Notes under the pieces: model-generated
Told to the model about the DNA's origin: nothing
The model's database searches: none
Seen by the model: only the letters and a program-made list of their open reading frames with translations
Source of the DNA: Paraplanobispora takensis
GTDB taxonomy: Bacteria > Actinomycetota > Actinomycetes > Streptosporangiales > Streptosporangiaceae
Reading direction: 5' to 3'
Assembly (NCBI RefSeq): GCF_016863195.1
Contig: NZ_BOOK01000045.1
Coordinates: 1 to 64,000, forward strand
Length of the DNA stretch: 64,000 nt
Shown: positions 7,034-14,948 of the stretch, piece after piece
Layout: each line of letters starts with the position of its first letter
Numbering within the stretch: position 1 is the first letter of the stretch
Made by a program: the position numbers and the translations under genes

Positions 7034-7681
7034 TCAACCTTCTCGGACCGGGAAGACGGGCGGGTGGAAGGCACGCTCGACGACGGCCGCGAGCTGCTGG
7101 TCGGTGAGCACCCGGGGCTCGCCCACGGCCTTGGCGCGCACGTAGACCTCGCACAGCCACTCCAGCAGGCGGGTCGCCTCGAAGGCCTTGTCGATGTCCG
7201 CTCCGATGGTGACCCCGCCGTGGTTGGCCAGCAGCGCGGCCTGCCTGTCCTTCAGCGCGGCCCGTACGGAGGCCGCCAGCTCGGGGGTCCCGTAGGTGGC
7301 GTAGTCGGCGACCCTGACGGTGCCGCCGAGCAGCAGCGCGTTGTAGTGGATCGGCGGCAGCTCGTCCATGGTGGTGGCGACCACGGTGGCGAAGGTGGAG
7401 TGGGTGTGCACGACGGCCTGGGCGCCGGTGGTCGTGTAGATCGCCAGGTGCATCGGCGTCTCGGAGGAGGGCTGCAGCCCGCCCTCCACGAGGTGGCCCT
7501 CGACGTCGACGACCGGGCAGGCCGCGGGCTCCAGCCGGTCGAGGGGGACCCCGCCGGGGGTCACCGCGACCAGGTCACCGGAGCGGATGCTCAGGTTCCC
7601 CGCGGTCCCGACGACCAGGCCCGTGTCGGCGGCCCTGCGGCCGTAGGCGCACAGCAGCCGACGCTGCTCGACCAGCAACAT
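7034..7681 (-). CDS. Class II aldolase/adducin family protein
   Basis: A 215-residue enzyme of the L-fuculose-1-phosphate aldolase group, which cleaves sugar phosphates with a divalent metal. VGTAGNLSIR is the phosphate-binding segment. The metal ligands are the histidines in HTHS and the later NHG motif, with the acid in PSSETPMHL. The ATG at 7681 is preferred over a start 12 codons upstream, since residues before MLLVEQRRLL do not look conserved. The upstream sequence has only a weak ribosome site, and the leader is short. It is co-transcribed with the DUF4032 kinase-like gene. The true substrate cannot be read from sequence. Confidence 0.8.
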   Translation of the reverse strand: MLLVEQRRLLCAYGRRAADTGLVVGTAGNLSIRSGDLVAVTPGGVPLDRLEPAACPVVDVEGHLVEGGLQPSSETPMHLAIYTTTGAQAVVHTHSTFATVVATTMDELPPIHYNALLLGGTVRVADYATYGTPELAASVRAALKDRQAALLANHGGVTIGADIDKAFEATRLLEWLCEVYVRAKAVGEPRVLTDQQLAAVVERAFHPPVFPVREG

Positions 7682-7799
7682 GCCCCAAACGTAGGGCGTT
7701 GGGATAATTCGTGGCAAATGCCGAGAGTCGCTCCGGACCGGTCTTCATCCGGGCGCGGCGCGGTTTGTCGCCCGCGGGCCGGCGTGATCTGCTGGGGGG

Positions 7800-8093
7800 A
7801 TGGACCTGCTTGATGACTCCGAGGTACGGCGGCGGCTGGACGAGGTGCCCCAGTGGCGGCGCGAGGGCGACGAGATCCGCCGGACCGTCAAGGCCCCCGA
7901 CTTCCCCACCGCGATCCGCATCGTCGACGAGATCGCGGTCGAGGCCGAGAAGCTCAACCACCACCCCGACATCGACATCCGGTGGCGCACCCTGCACCTG
8001 GCGCTGACCACGCACGACAAGGGCGGCCTGACCGGCATGGACTTCACCCTGGCCGCCCGCATCGACGAGATCGCCGCCGCCAACGGGGCGTGA
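7800..8093 (+). CDS. 4a-hydroxytetrahydrobiopterin dehydratase (PCD/DCoH)
   Basis: A 97-residue pterin-4a-carbinolamine dehydratase, which dehydrates 4a-hydroxytetrahydropterin to recycle pterin cofactor. The signature is the run AEKLNHHPDIDIRWRTLHLA followed by THDKGGLTGMDF, with the active-site His-His-Pro. The length is normal and the protein is cytoplasmic. A G-rich ribosome site lies directly before the ATG. It is divergent from the aldolase gene and has no aromatic hydroxylase next to it, so the physiological partner is unknown, as is common for bacterial PCD genes. Confidence 0.92.
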   Translation: MDLLDDSEVRRRLDEVPQWRREGDEIRRTVKAPDFPTAIRIVDEIAVEAEKLNHHPDIDIRWRTLHLALTTHDKGGLTGMDFTLAARIDEIAAANGA

Positions 8094-8151
8094 GGGGACC
8101 GGCCGGGCGGCGTCGGCCGGGGAGTCGCGAATCTTTTCGCAAACACTGAGC

Positions 8152-8196
8152 GTAGTCGCATGACTACTGGTTAGAGTGAGGCGTCCTCGCCTCACT
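8152..8196 (+). promoter_or_regulatory. Two adjacent palindromes upstream of the SOD-like gene
   Basis: A perfect palindrome GTAGTCGCATGACTAC occupies 8152-8167. A second inverted repeat, AGTGAGGCG (8175-8183) and CGCCTCACT (8188-8196) around TCCT, follows 8 bp later and ends 15 bases before the start codon. The first could be an operator. The second could be an operator or an mRNA hairpin just before the ribosome site. Neither matches the Zur or Nur boxes that I know. Confidence 0.55.
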
Positions 8197-8211
8197 GACC
8201 TAGGAGATGCG

Positions 8212-8778
8212 ATGCGCCTCCCCGTGGTTCTCTCCGCCCTCGCCCTGCTCGCGGCGGCCTGTGGTGGTGCTCAGGAGGCGGTGCATCCCGCGGCGCACGC
8301 CGTCACCGAGGCGCCGCCCGGGGTCAAGCTCGTCGGAGGCGGCCCGCTCGGAGCGCCCGCGGCGGGGAGCGCCGCGGTCGCCTACGACAGGAAACTGGTG
8401 CCCTCCGGCGCGTCGGCGCGCGTGACGGCCGAGTCGGGGGCGGTCCTGGCCACCTCGACGATCACGGTCGAGGGCTTTCTGCCGCGCCGGACGTACGGCG
8501 TGCACCTGCACACGAAGCCGTGCGGCCCCAAGCCCGACGACTCCGGGCCGCACTACCAGCACGCGCACGACCACGCCAGCGCCGACAACGAGGTGTGGCT
8601 CGACTTCACCACCGACGGCCAGGGCGCGGCCACCGCGACGGCCAGGCAGGACTGGGCGTTCCCGCCCGACAGGGCGCCGCGCTCCATGGTGATCCACGCC
8701 GAGCGCACGAAGGCGGCCGGAGCCAAGGCGGGCTCCGCCGGCCGCCGGATCGCCTGCGTCACCCTCAACGGGGGCTGA
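8212..8778 (+). CDS. Cu/Zn superoxide dismutase-family lipoprotein
   Basis: A 188-residue exported lipoprotein: signal peptide MRLPVVLSALALLAAAC with the lipobox cysteine at residue 17. The mature part has the SODC fold. The copper histidines are in GVHLHTKPC, further histidines lie in GPHYQHAHDH, and the late histidine and Cys pair are in SMVIHA and RIACV. The canonical GDLPN zinc segment is replaced by NEVWLDF, so activity may differ from classical Cu/Zn-SOD. This divergent form is seen in other actinomycete proteins. The ATG at 8212 has GGAG 6 bases upstream. Two palindromes precede the gene. Confidence 0.8.
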   Translation: MRLPVVLSALALLAAACGGAQEAVHPAAHAVTEAPPGVKLVGGGPLGAPAAGSAAVAYDRKLVPSGASARVTAESGAVLATSTITVEGFLPRRTYGVHLHTKPCGPKPDDSGPHYQHAHDHASADNEVWLDFTTDGQGAATATARQDWAFPPDRAPRSMVIHAERTKAAGAKAGSAGRRIACVTLNGG

Positions 8779-8974
8779 CCCCCGCCGCCCCGGCGGCCAT
8801 CCGCTCCGGCGCCGGCTCGTGCCTTCCTCGGGGGAGGGCATGATCCGGCGCCGTGTCGTTCTCCGCCCGCCCGGCCCGGTTCCGCCTCCGCTCGGCCTGC
8901 CTCCGTACGGCTCTGCCTTCGCTCGGCCCGCCTCCGTACGGCCCCGCGTCGTCGTACGGCCGCGCCGATCGCCG

Positions 8975-9859
8975 TCAGCGGGCCCGGGGCCTGCCGAACT
9001 CCTCGATCAGGACGGGATACTGCTCCCCGCCGTGTCCGGCGGCGATCGAGCGGTCGGCCATCGCCTTGATCAACCTCGGCAGTTCGGCGTTGACGCCCGC
9101 CGCCTCGCTCTCCTCGACCAGGTGCGCCATCGCCCGCGCGTCGGTCTCCAGGGCCGAGACCTCGGCCGGGAAGGAGCCGCTGTCGATCTGCGCGGCGTAT
9201 CCGGGCAGCCATCCGGCCACGCCGGCGGCGATCTGCTGCGCGAACGGAGCGTACGCCGCGGCCTCGACACCGGCCGTCCGAAGCAGGGCGGTGCCCTGGA
9301 GCCAGGCGTTCAGGACGCTCCACATCATGGTGAGGCCGGCCGCGTCGTACAGGGACGCCAGCCCGTGGTCCGCGCCGAGGTGGATGACGGTGCCGAGAGC
9401 GTCGAGGATCGGCTTGTGCTCCTCGAAGTCCGCCTGCGGCCCGCTGTGCAGGATCACCGCCTCGGCGGTCCCGATCGCCGGCGGGACGGCCATGACGGCG
9501 CCGTCCAGGTAACGGGCGCCGCGCTTGCCGGCCCATCGGGCGCTCTCCCGGGCCTGGGCCGAGGTGCCCGACGTCAGGTTGACCAACGTCGTGCCGTCCG
9601 GCTCGGCATCGCCCGCGCCGAGCAGCTCGTGCACGGCCCGGTAGTCGGTGACGCAGATGATCGTCAGAGGGCTCGCCCTGAGCGCGTCGCCGGCCGTCGG
9701 CGCCAGGTGTGCCCCCTCGGCCACCAGCCGGTCGGCCTTGGAGGCCGTACGGTTCCACACGGTCGTGGGGTGTCCGGCCTTCAGGAGCGCACCGGCGAGC
9801 GCCTGACCCATCAGCCCGAGTCCGATGACCGTCACGGATGTTTCGGTTCTGTTGTTCAT
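8975..9859 (-). CDS. NAD(P)-dependent reductase, imine-reductase / 6PGDH-like
   Basis: A 294-residue two-domain oxidoreductase. The N-terminal Rossmann domain opens with VTVIGLGLMGQALAGALL (GxGxMG) and WNRTASKADRL, which favours NADP. The C-terminal all-alpha domain is of the beta-hydroxyacid dehydrogenase type found in bacterial imine reductases. The usual catalytic lysine region is not obvious, which fits imine reductase rather than 3-hydroxyisobutyrate dehydrogenase. The ATG at 9859 follows a MerR-type promoter by only a few bases. It is divergent from a MerR gene, which probably controls it. Confidence 0.8.
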   Translation of the reverse strand: MNNRTETSVTVIGLGLMGQALAGALLKAGHPTTVWNRTASKADRLVAEGAHLAPTAGDALRASPLTIICVTDYRAVHELLGAGDAEPDGTTLVNLTSGTSAQARESARWAGKRGARYLDGAVMAVPPAIGTAEAVILHSGPQADFEEHKPILDALGTVIHLGADHGLASLYDAAGLTMMWSVLNAWLQGTALLRTAGVEAAAYAPFAQQIAAGVAGWLPGYAAQIDSGSFPAEVSALETDARAMAHLVEESEAAGVNAELPRLIKAMADRSIAAGHGGEQYPVLIEEFGRPRAR

Positions 9860-9865
9860 GGCAGC

Positions 9866-9897
9866 ATCGTCAACGTTGATACCGGTATGAAGGTCAA
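9866..9897 (-). promoter_or_regulatory. MerR-type promoter with palindromic long spacer
   Basis: On the minus strand TTGACC (-35-like, 9892-9897) and GACGAT (-10-like, 9866-9871) are separated by 20 bp containing the palindrome ATACCGGTAT (9879-9888). An overlong spacer holding a dyad is the hallmark of promoters activated by MerR proteins. It reads into the reductase gene and lies beside the MerR start codon, so it could also autoregulate that gene. Confidence 0.7.
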
Positions 9898-9908
9898 GTG
9901 AGGTTCCG

Positions 9909-10316
9909 ATGCGGATCGGGGAACTGAGTCGCCGGACGGGCGTCAACTCCCATCAGCTGCGTTACTACGAGGCCCAGGGCCTGCTGGAGGCCGGGCGCGG
10001 TGCGAACGGCTACCGCCAGTACGACGAGAGGGCCGTACTGCGGGTGAGGCAGATCCGTCACCTGCTCGGTGCCGGGCTGTCCTCCGAGGACATCGCCTAC
10101 CTGCTGCCCTGCGCGGTCGGAGAGGCACCGGAGCTTCCCGGATGCCCCGAGCTGCTGGACGCGATGCGGTCACGGCTGCGGCGGCTTGAGGACCAGATGA
10201 ACAGGATCGCCCGGTCCCGTGACGCCCTCGCCGGCTACATCGCCGCGGCCGAGCGGACGGGCGGCGAGGGCTATCCGCCCTTCGACGGCGCCGAACTGGA
10301 GTCCGTCCCCGCCTGA
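9909..10316 (+). CDS. MerR-family regulator
   Basis: A 135-residue regulator. The N-terminal winged HTH is canonical (MRIGELSRRTGVNSHQLRYY, YRQYDERAV). A dimerisation helix (RRLEDQMNRIARSRDAL) follows, with a short C-terminal tail. The segment LLPCAVGEAPELPGCPELLD holds two cysteines, in the place where related regulators sense ligands or oxidants; this is suggestive only. It is divergent from the reductase gene across a typical MerR promoter. The last 46 bp overlap the convergent methyltransferase gene. Confidence 0.88.
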   Translation: MRIGELSRRTGVNSHQLRYYEAQGLLEAGRGANGYRQYDERAVLRVRQIRHLLGAGLSSEDIAYLLPCAVGEAPELPGCPELLDAMRSRLRRLEDQMNRIARSRDALAGYIAAAERTGGEGYPPFDGAELESVPA

Positions 10317-10990
10317 GCGGCCGGCTGCGCCGGACCGGGACCTCCGGGGGCACGCCGCGCGGAGAAGAACGCGACGGCGCCGTCACGCTCGACGCCGACG
10401 TCGTCGAAGCCGGCCGCGCAGAGCCAGGATGACAGCTCCCCGGCCGTCCCCACGGTCGCGAAGGGCCCGGCCCGGCGCAACAGCGAGATGATCGCGTCCT
10501 GTCGCCGGCCGCCCCCGCGCACCACCGAGGTGCCCCGCAACCGCCCGCCCGGTCGCAGGACGCGGGCCATCTCCGCCAGGGCCGCCGGCGGATCGGGGAA
10601 GCAGTGCAGGCCGAAGTAGCTCAGGCACAGGTCGAAGGAGCCCGCGGGGTGGGGCAGCGCGGTCACGTCCCCGCGCAGGAGGACGATGTCCCGCAACCCG
10701 TGCCGTGCCGCGTTGGCCCGTGCCCGCCCCACCATCACCGGGGACAGATCGAGCGCCACGTACCGGTGGGAACCCTCCCCGGGCAACCCCCGGAAGGCGA
10801 CGCCTCCCCCGCAGGGGACGTCGAGCACGCGCCCGCCGTCCGCGAGCGTCCGCAGCTCCTCGATGCCGCGGTAGAACCGCCGCAGATCCGCACCCCACAG
10901 CAGCCTGCCGCCGGCCATGCCGATCCGCTCGTGCTCGACCCCGGCGTCGTACGTCACAGCCGTCAGCCGGGCACGTCGCCAATGAGTCAC
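10271..10990 (-). CDS. SAM-dependent class I methyltransferase
   Basis: A 239-residue methyltransferase of the UbiE/Methyltransf_11 group. Motif I is VLDVPCGGGVAF, motif II is YVALDLSPVMV, and FDLCLSYFGLHCFPDP is motif IV. The final helix is a Pro/Ala-rich tail that overlaps the MerR gene. The GTG at 10990 has GGGAG upstream. The substrate is unknown: small-molecule or quinone-type substrates fit the family. There is no obvious operon partner. Confidence 0.8.
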   Translation of the reverse strand: MTHWRRARLTAVTYDAGVEHERIGMAGGRLLWGADLRRFYRGIEELRTLADGGRVLDVPCGGGVAFRGLPGEGSHRYVALDLSPVMVGRARANAARHGLRDIVLLRGDVTALPHPAGSFDLCLSYFGLHCFPDPPAALAEMARVLRPGGRLRGTSVVRGGGRRQDAIISLLRRAGPFATVGTAGELSSWLCAAGFDDVGVERDGAVAFFSARRAPGGPGPAQPAAQAGTDSSSAPSKGG

Positions 10991-11146
10991 AGCCCAACTT
11001 CTCCCGCCTCGCGGCCACCGTCAACGAGCCCCGCCGTCGCCGTCGGCGCGGAGGCCGCAGCGGGCCGGTCGTATGACCGGGGACAGAGGCCGATGTCCTA
11101 CCGTGGGCAGATGCCGGATGATCTATGAGGCGATACCTTTCCCGTC

Positions 11147-12349
11147 ATGGAATGGGCTGGATGGCGGTTCGGCGGGAAAGACGTCGCCGACGCGGCGGCG
11201 GCGGTCGTCGTGGCGCTTCTCATCAGATACGCCATAGTCGATCCGCCGGGACCGTCCTCGCCGTTGCCCACCTGGCTGGCCTGGCCGGTGGCGGCGGTCC
11301 TGAGCTTCCCGATCGCCCTGCGGCGGCGCCGGCCGAGAGCCATGCTCGGGTTCGCGTGCGCCGCCGCCGCGGTGGCGACCGCGGCCGGCGCCGTCGCGGC
11401 GGGCGCGATCTGGCTGTCGTTCGCGCCGACCGTGCTCGTGCTGTACCTGGTGGCCTCCACCGCCTCGCTCATATGGTCGGCGGCGGCCCTGGCGGCCTGC
11501 CTGACCGCCGCGGCGACCGCGATCCTGACCTTCTACATGCAGGTGTTCCCCGGTCTCGAGGTCGGGACCGCGCCCAGCGAGATAGCGCCGGCCTGGCCGG
11601 TCGAGATCAGCGTGAACGCTGTGCTGCTGACCGCGGCCTGGGCCCTGGGGGCGGTCGTGCGCTGGAAACGGGACACCACCGCCCGCCTCGTCCGCCACCT
11701 CGCCGAGTCCGCGGTGTCCGACGAACGCCGGCGCATCGCGCGGGAACTGCACGACGTCATCGGCCACAGCATGAGCCTGATCACCGTCAAGGCCACCGTG
11801 GCCAACCACGTCGCCGACGCCCGCCCGCAGGAGGTGCGCGCCGCGCTGGCCGTCATCGAACAGACCAGCCGGAGCACGCTGGCCGAGATCCACCGGGTGC
11901 TCAACCTGCTGCGCTCCGAGGGCGAGCCGCAGCAGGACCACCTGCCCGTGCCCGGCATGGCCGACCTGCCCGAACTGGCCGCCCACGCCCGCTCGGCCGG
12001 GGTCGAGGTGGACCTGACCGTCCGCGAGGAGGCCGAGCTGCCCCCCGCGGTCGCGATGTCGGTGTACCGGATCGTGCAGCAGGCCCTGACCAACGTCGTC
12101 ACCCACGTGGGCCCCACCCGCTGCACGGTCACCGTGGACGTCGGCGGACGGGAGGCCGTGATCGAGGTCCTCGACGACGGCCCCCGCCACGGCCGGCCGC
12201 CACGGCCCAAGCACGGCGGGCACGGTCTCGTCGGCATGCGCGAGCGGGTCAAGATCTACGGAGGCGCGTTCAGCGCCGGGCCCCGGCCCGAAGGAGGCTT
12301 CCGTGTCTCGGCCCGCCTGCCGTACGGCCTGAACGGCACCGCGACATGA
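11147..12349 (+). CDS. Sensor histidine kinase, NarL/DesK type
   Basis: A 400-residue membrane kinase. Residues 15-175 contain about five or six membrane helices with no sizeable extracellular sensor loop. The HisKA_3 dimerisation motif ERRRIARELHDVIGHSMSLI places the phosphorylated histidine at residue 202. A compact HATPase follows (VYRIVQQALTNVVTHV, DDGPRHG, HGLVGMRERV). It phosphorylates a NarL-type regulator, almost certainly the gene 36 bases downstream. The stimulus is unknown. The start ATG has only a weak ribosome site. Confidence 0.88.
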   Translation: MEWAGWRFGGKDVADAAAAVVVALLIRYAIVDPPGPSSPLPTWLAWPVAAVLSFPIALRRRRPRAMLGFACAAAAVATAAGAVAAGAIWLSFAPTVLVLYLVASTASLIWSAAALAACLTAAATAILTFYMQVFPGLEVGTAPSEIAPAWPVEISVNAVLLTAAWALGAVVRWKRDTTARLVRHLAESAVSDERRRIARELHDVIGHSMSLITVKATVANHVADARPQEVRAALAVIEQTSRSTLAEIHRVLNLLRSEGEPQQDHLPVPGMADLPELAAHARSAGVEVDLTVREEAELPPAVAMSVYRIVQQALTNVVTHVGPTRCTVTVDVGGREAVIEVLDDGPRHGRPPRPKHGGHGLVGMRERVKIYGGAFSAGPRPEGGFRVSARLPYGLNGTAT

Positions 12350-12482
12350 GCACGACACGGGCACCGCGATATCGAACACCGGGACATGAGCACAGTGAGG
12401 TTGAGCGGCGACGACATGAACAGTGACGACAGGGTCGGCGACGACACGAGCACCGAGCACACGAGCACCGGGGACATGAGCA
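12343..12482 (+). repeat. Degenerate 15-nt repeat across the kinase/regulator junction
   Basis: The 10-mer GACATGAGCA occurs at 12343, 12383 and 12473, with variants at 12413, 12443 and 12458. All offsets are multiples of 5, and the last copies follow a 15-nt period. The array covers the kinase stop codon, the short spacer and the first 30 codons of the regulator. Several copies carry an in-frame ATG, so the repeat creates multiple candidate start codons. Confidence 0.6.
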
Positions 12483-13192
12483 TCGACACCGCGCAGCACG
12501 ATCAGCACGACCCGAACGATCCGCCGCCCCTGCGGGTCCTGCTCGCCGAGGACCAGGTCCTGGTCCGTGACAGCTTCAAAATCCTCATCGGCGCCACGCC
12601 GGGGATGTCCGTCGTGGGCGAGGCGGGCACCGGCTCCGAAGCCGTGCTCCTGGCCCGCCGGCACCGGCCCGACGTCGTCCTCATGGACGTGCGCATGCCC
12701 GAGATGGACGGCATCGAGGCGACCAGGCACATCTGCGCCGACCCCGCGAGCGCCGGCGCGCGAGTGCTGATCCTCACCACGTTCGACCTGGACGACTACG
12801 TGTACGCGGCGCTGCAGGCCGGCGCCAGCGGCTTCCTGCTCAAGAGCGCCACCGCGAACGAGCTGCTGTCCGCCATCCGCGTCGTCGCCTCCGGCGAGGC
12901 GCTGCTGGCGCCCACCGTCACCCGCCGGCTCATCACCGAGTTCCTGCACGGCCCCCGCCAGGCCCCGGCCGCGCGCGACCTCAACGACGTCACCCAGCGC
13001 GAGCGCGAGGTGCTCGCCCTCATCGGCAGGGGCATGTCCAACTCCGAGATCGCCGAGCACCTGCACCTCACCGTCGGCACGGTCAAGACCCACATCGGCC
13101 GCCTCCTGGCCAAACTGCAGGCCCGCGACCGGGCCCAGCTCGTCATCGCCGCCTACGAGGGCGGGCTCGTCGCCGGCTCCTCGCCGCGATGA
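12386..13192 (+). CDS. NarL/FixJ-type response regulator
   Basis: A receiver plus LuxR-type HTH protein. The receiver starts near residue 48 (LRVLLAEDQVLVRDSF), with the phospho-acceptor Asp101 in VVLMDVRMPEMDG and a lysine in GFLLKSAT. The GerE HTH is LTQREREVLALIGRGM-like followed by HLTVGTVKTHIGRLLAKL. The first 45 residues are a low-complexity Asp/Thr/Ser segment that arises from a DNA repeat, so the true start may be ATG 12416 or 12476; none has a good ribosome site. It is the likely partner of the kinase just upstream and controls unknown targets. Confidence 0.87.
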   Translation: MSTVRLSGDDMNSDDRVGDDTSTEHTSTGDMSIDTAQHDQHDPNDPPPLRVLLAEDQVLVRDSFKILIGATPGMSVVGEAGTGSEAVLLARRHRPDVVLMDVRMPEMDGIEATRHICADPASAGARVLILTTFDLDDYVYAALQAGASGFLLKSATANELLSAIRVVASGEALLAPTVTRRLITEFLHGPRQAPAARDLNDVTQREREVLALIGRGMSNSEIAEHLHLTVGTVKTHIGRLLAKLQARDRAQLVIAAYEGGLVAGSSPR

Positions 13193-13222
13193 CCCGGCCG
13201 CCCCCGCGGGGGCGGCCGGGTC
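13191..13222. terminator. Perfect 15-bp GC hairpin
   Basis: A perfect 32-base palindrome, with 15-bp arms 13191-13205 and 13208-13222, begins at the stop codon of the response regulator and ends 18 bases from the end of the convergent serine hydrolase gene. It can serve as a bidirectional terminator. Confidence 0.8.
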
Positions 13223-13240
13223 ACCTTCCGCAGGGGCCGG

Positions 13241-14611
13241 TCACCTCTTCTTCGAGGCGAGGGCGAAGCCTCCCCGGTCGAGGGAGAGCAGTTCGGGGGC
13301 GGCGACGGCCTCGTCGATCACCTTGGTGGAGTCGTTGGTCAGCGAGGTGACGACGTAGGTCCTGCCGTCGGCGGAGCGGGCGAGGAAGGCCATGCTCAGG
13401 ACGCCCGCCTCCGAGCCGCCCTTGGCCCAGACGAGCGGCCACTTCCCGCTGTCGAGTCCGAGTCCGAGGTCGTTGGCGGACATGACCTCGTGCAGCGTCC
13501 TGCTCTTCATCGACAGCAGCCCGGCGAAGGCCTGGCAGACGTCGCGCGGCGAGCCGAACCACTCGATCGTGTGGATCTCCCGGGGCGTGGTCCACGGCTC
13601 GAGGCCCTCGAAGGACTGCTCGGCGACCGTGTTCCTCAGATAGGCGCGCTTGCCGGCGGTGCCGAGGGAGAGGTACTTGCGGGCCTGCTCCGGATAGTTC
13701 ACCGCCTTGAGCAGGGCCCACTCGCGCGTGGTGAGGAAGGGGGTGTTCCGCTCGACGTCGCCCGACCACTGGCGGACCTTGGCCTCGACGGCCCTGCGGC
13801 CGACCGTGTGGATGAGGATGTCGGTGGCGGTGTTGTCGCTGATGGAGATCATCAGCTTGGCGGCCTCGCGGACCGTCACGGTGCTGTTGTCCGGGCGCTC
13901 GTGCAGCCCGCCGTCACCCGGAGTGCCCGGGACCTTCCACTCGGGCTTGACCGTGAGCTTGTCGTCCCAGCGCAGCCTCCCGTCGCGGACCTTCTCGGCC
14001 ACCGCGCCCAGCACGTAGACCTTGAAGATCGAGCCCAGCGGCTGCGCCTTGTCGGCGGCCACGCCGTGGACGGTCTTGCACCGGCCCCGGGAGCCGACCT
14101 CCGCGGCGAGGAAGCCGGTCTCGGGGGCGACCTTGCGCAGCCGGGCGTCGAGCTCGGCCCAGCTCCCCGGAGCCGGCGGCTCGGGCGGGAGCACCCCGAT
14201 CTGGTTGATCTTCCCGTTCCCGTCCACGGCGATGCGGATCACGAATTCCTGCCCGCCGAGCCTCCCCGTACCGGCCAGGGCGGTGGGCGTGACCTGGGTC
14301 AGCTTCTCCAGGGTCAGGCCCTTCGCCTGGGCCAGGAAGTCGTTGAAGCCGGCGACGGTCAGCTGCTTGAGATAGTCGGCGTTGACGTGCCCGGCCAGCT
14401 CGCTCTCCGCGAGCGGCGCCCGGTTCGGCGCGTCGAGGAACCAGCGCAGCTGCCTGCCCGCCGGGCTGTCGGGGATCTCCGGTGCGGCGACGACGGCCCG
14501 GGCCGGGGGCGCGGCCGCCGCGTGCCCCGCGGCGGCGAGAGTCGTCACGGGGACGGTCGCGGCGACGAGGGCGAGGGCCAGAAGGCGGGTCGGTCGGGAG
14601 GGCAGTCGCAT
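13241..14611 (-). CDS. LpqF/ORF12-like serine hydrolase (beta-lactamase fold)
   Basis: A 456-residue exported protein. A Sec signal peptide ending near residue 34 (GHAAAAPPA) is followed by an NTF2/steroid-isomerase-like domain (about 50-145) and a class A beta-lactamase-like domain. Catalytic motifs: SxxK as S194-I-F-K197, SDN at 258-260, and KGGS in WAKGGSEAG in place of KTG. This two-domain layout is that of mycobacterial LpqF and of ORF12 of clavam clusters, which act as esterase or thioesterase-like enzymes. Real beta-lactamase activity is uncertain. No lipobox cysteine is visible. It has no clavam genes nearby. Confidence 0.8.
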   Translation of the reverse strand: MRLPSRPTRLLALALVAATVPVTTLAAAGHAAAAPPARAVVAAPEIPDSPAGRQLRWFLDAPNRAPLAESELAGHVNADYLKQLTVAGFNDFLAQAKGLTLEKLTQVTPTALAGTGRLGGQEFVIRIAVDGNGKINQIGVLPPEPPAPGSWAELDARLRKVAPETGFLAAEVGSRGRCKTVHGVAADKAQPLGSIFKVYVLGAVAEKVRDGRLRWDDKLTVKPEWKVPGTPGDGGLHERPDNSTVTVREAAKLMISISDNTATDILIHTVGRRAVEAKVRQWSGDVERNTPFLTTREWALLKAVNYPEQARKYLSLGTAGKRAYLRNTVAEQSFEGLEPWTTPREIHTIEWFGSPRDVCQAFAGLLSMKSRTLHEVMSANDLGLGLDSGKWPLVWAKGGSEAGVLSMAFLARSADGRTYVVTSLTNDSTKVIDEAVAAPELLSLDRGGFALASKKR

Positions 14612-14948
14612 GTGCGGCTCCTTGTCGGTCTCGATGTCGTGGTCTCGCGGTGTCGCCGGCCCTCCGGGGCCGGTCCGGCGGGTTCCGGGTTCCGGATGGC
14701 TCCCGTCATCCGGAGGGGGACCGGAGCCCGCGAGGACCGGTCGGTTCCCGGTGACGCGGCGGGCCGGCGGGTTCCGTGAGTCGCGGGGCGGGCGGTGCGC
14801 CGATCTCCGCCGCCCCTCTTCGAACCTAGGAACCGCCGGGGCGGCGCGGTACCCGGCGAACCCCCGTCCCGCGGGGTGCGGCAAACTGCACCGGGTGTGC
14901 GGACAACCTCATAGACGGCGTGGCCGGTGGCAGGTCACGCTGCGGTCC

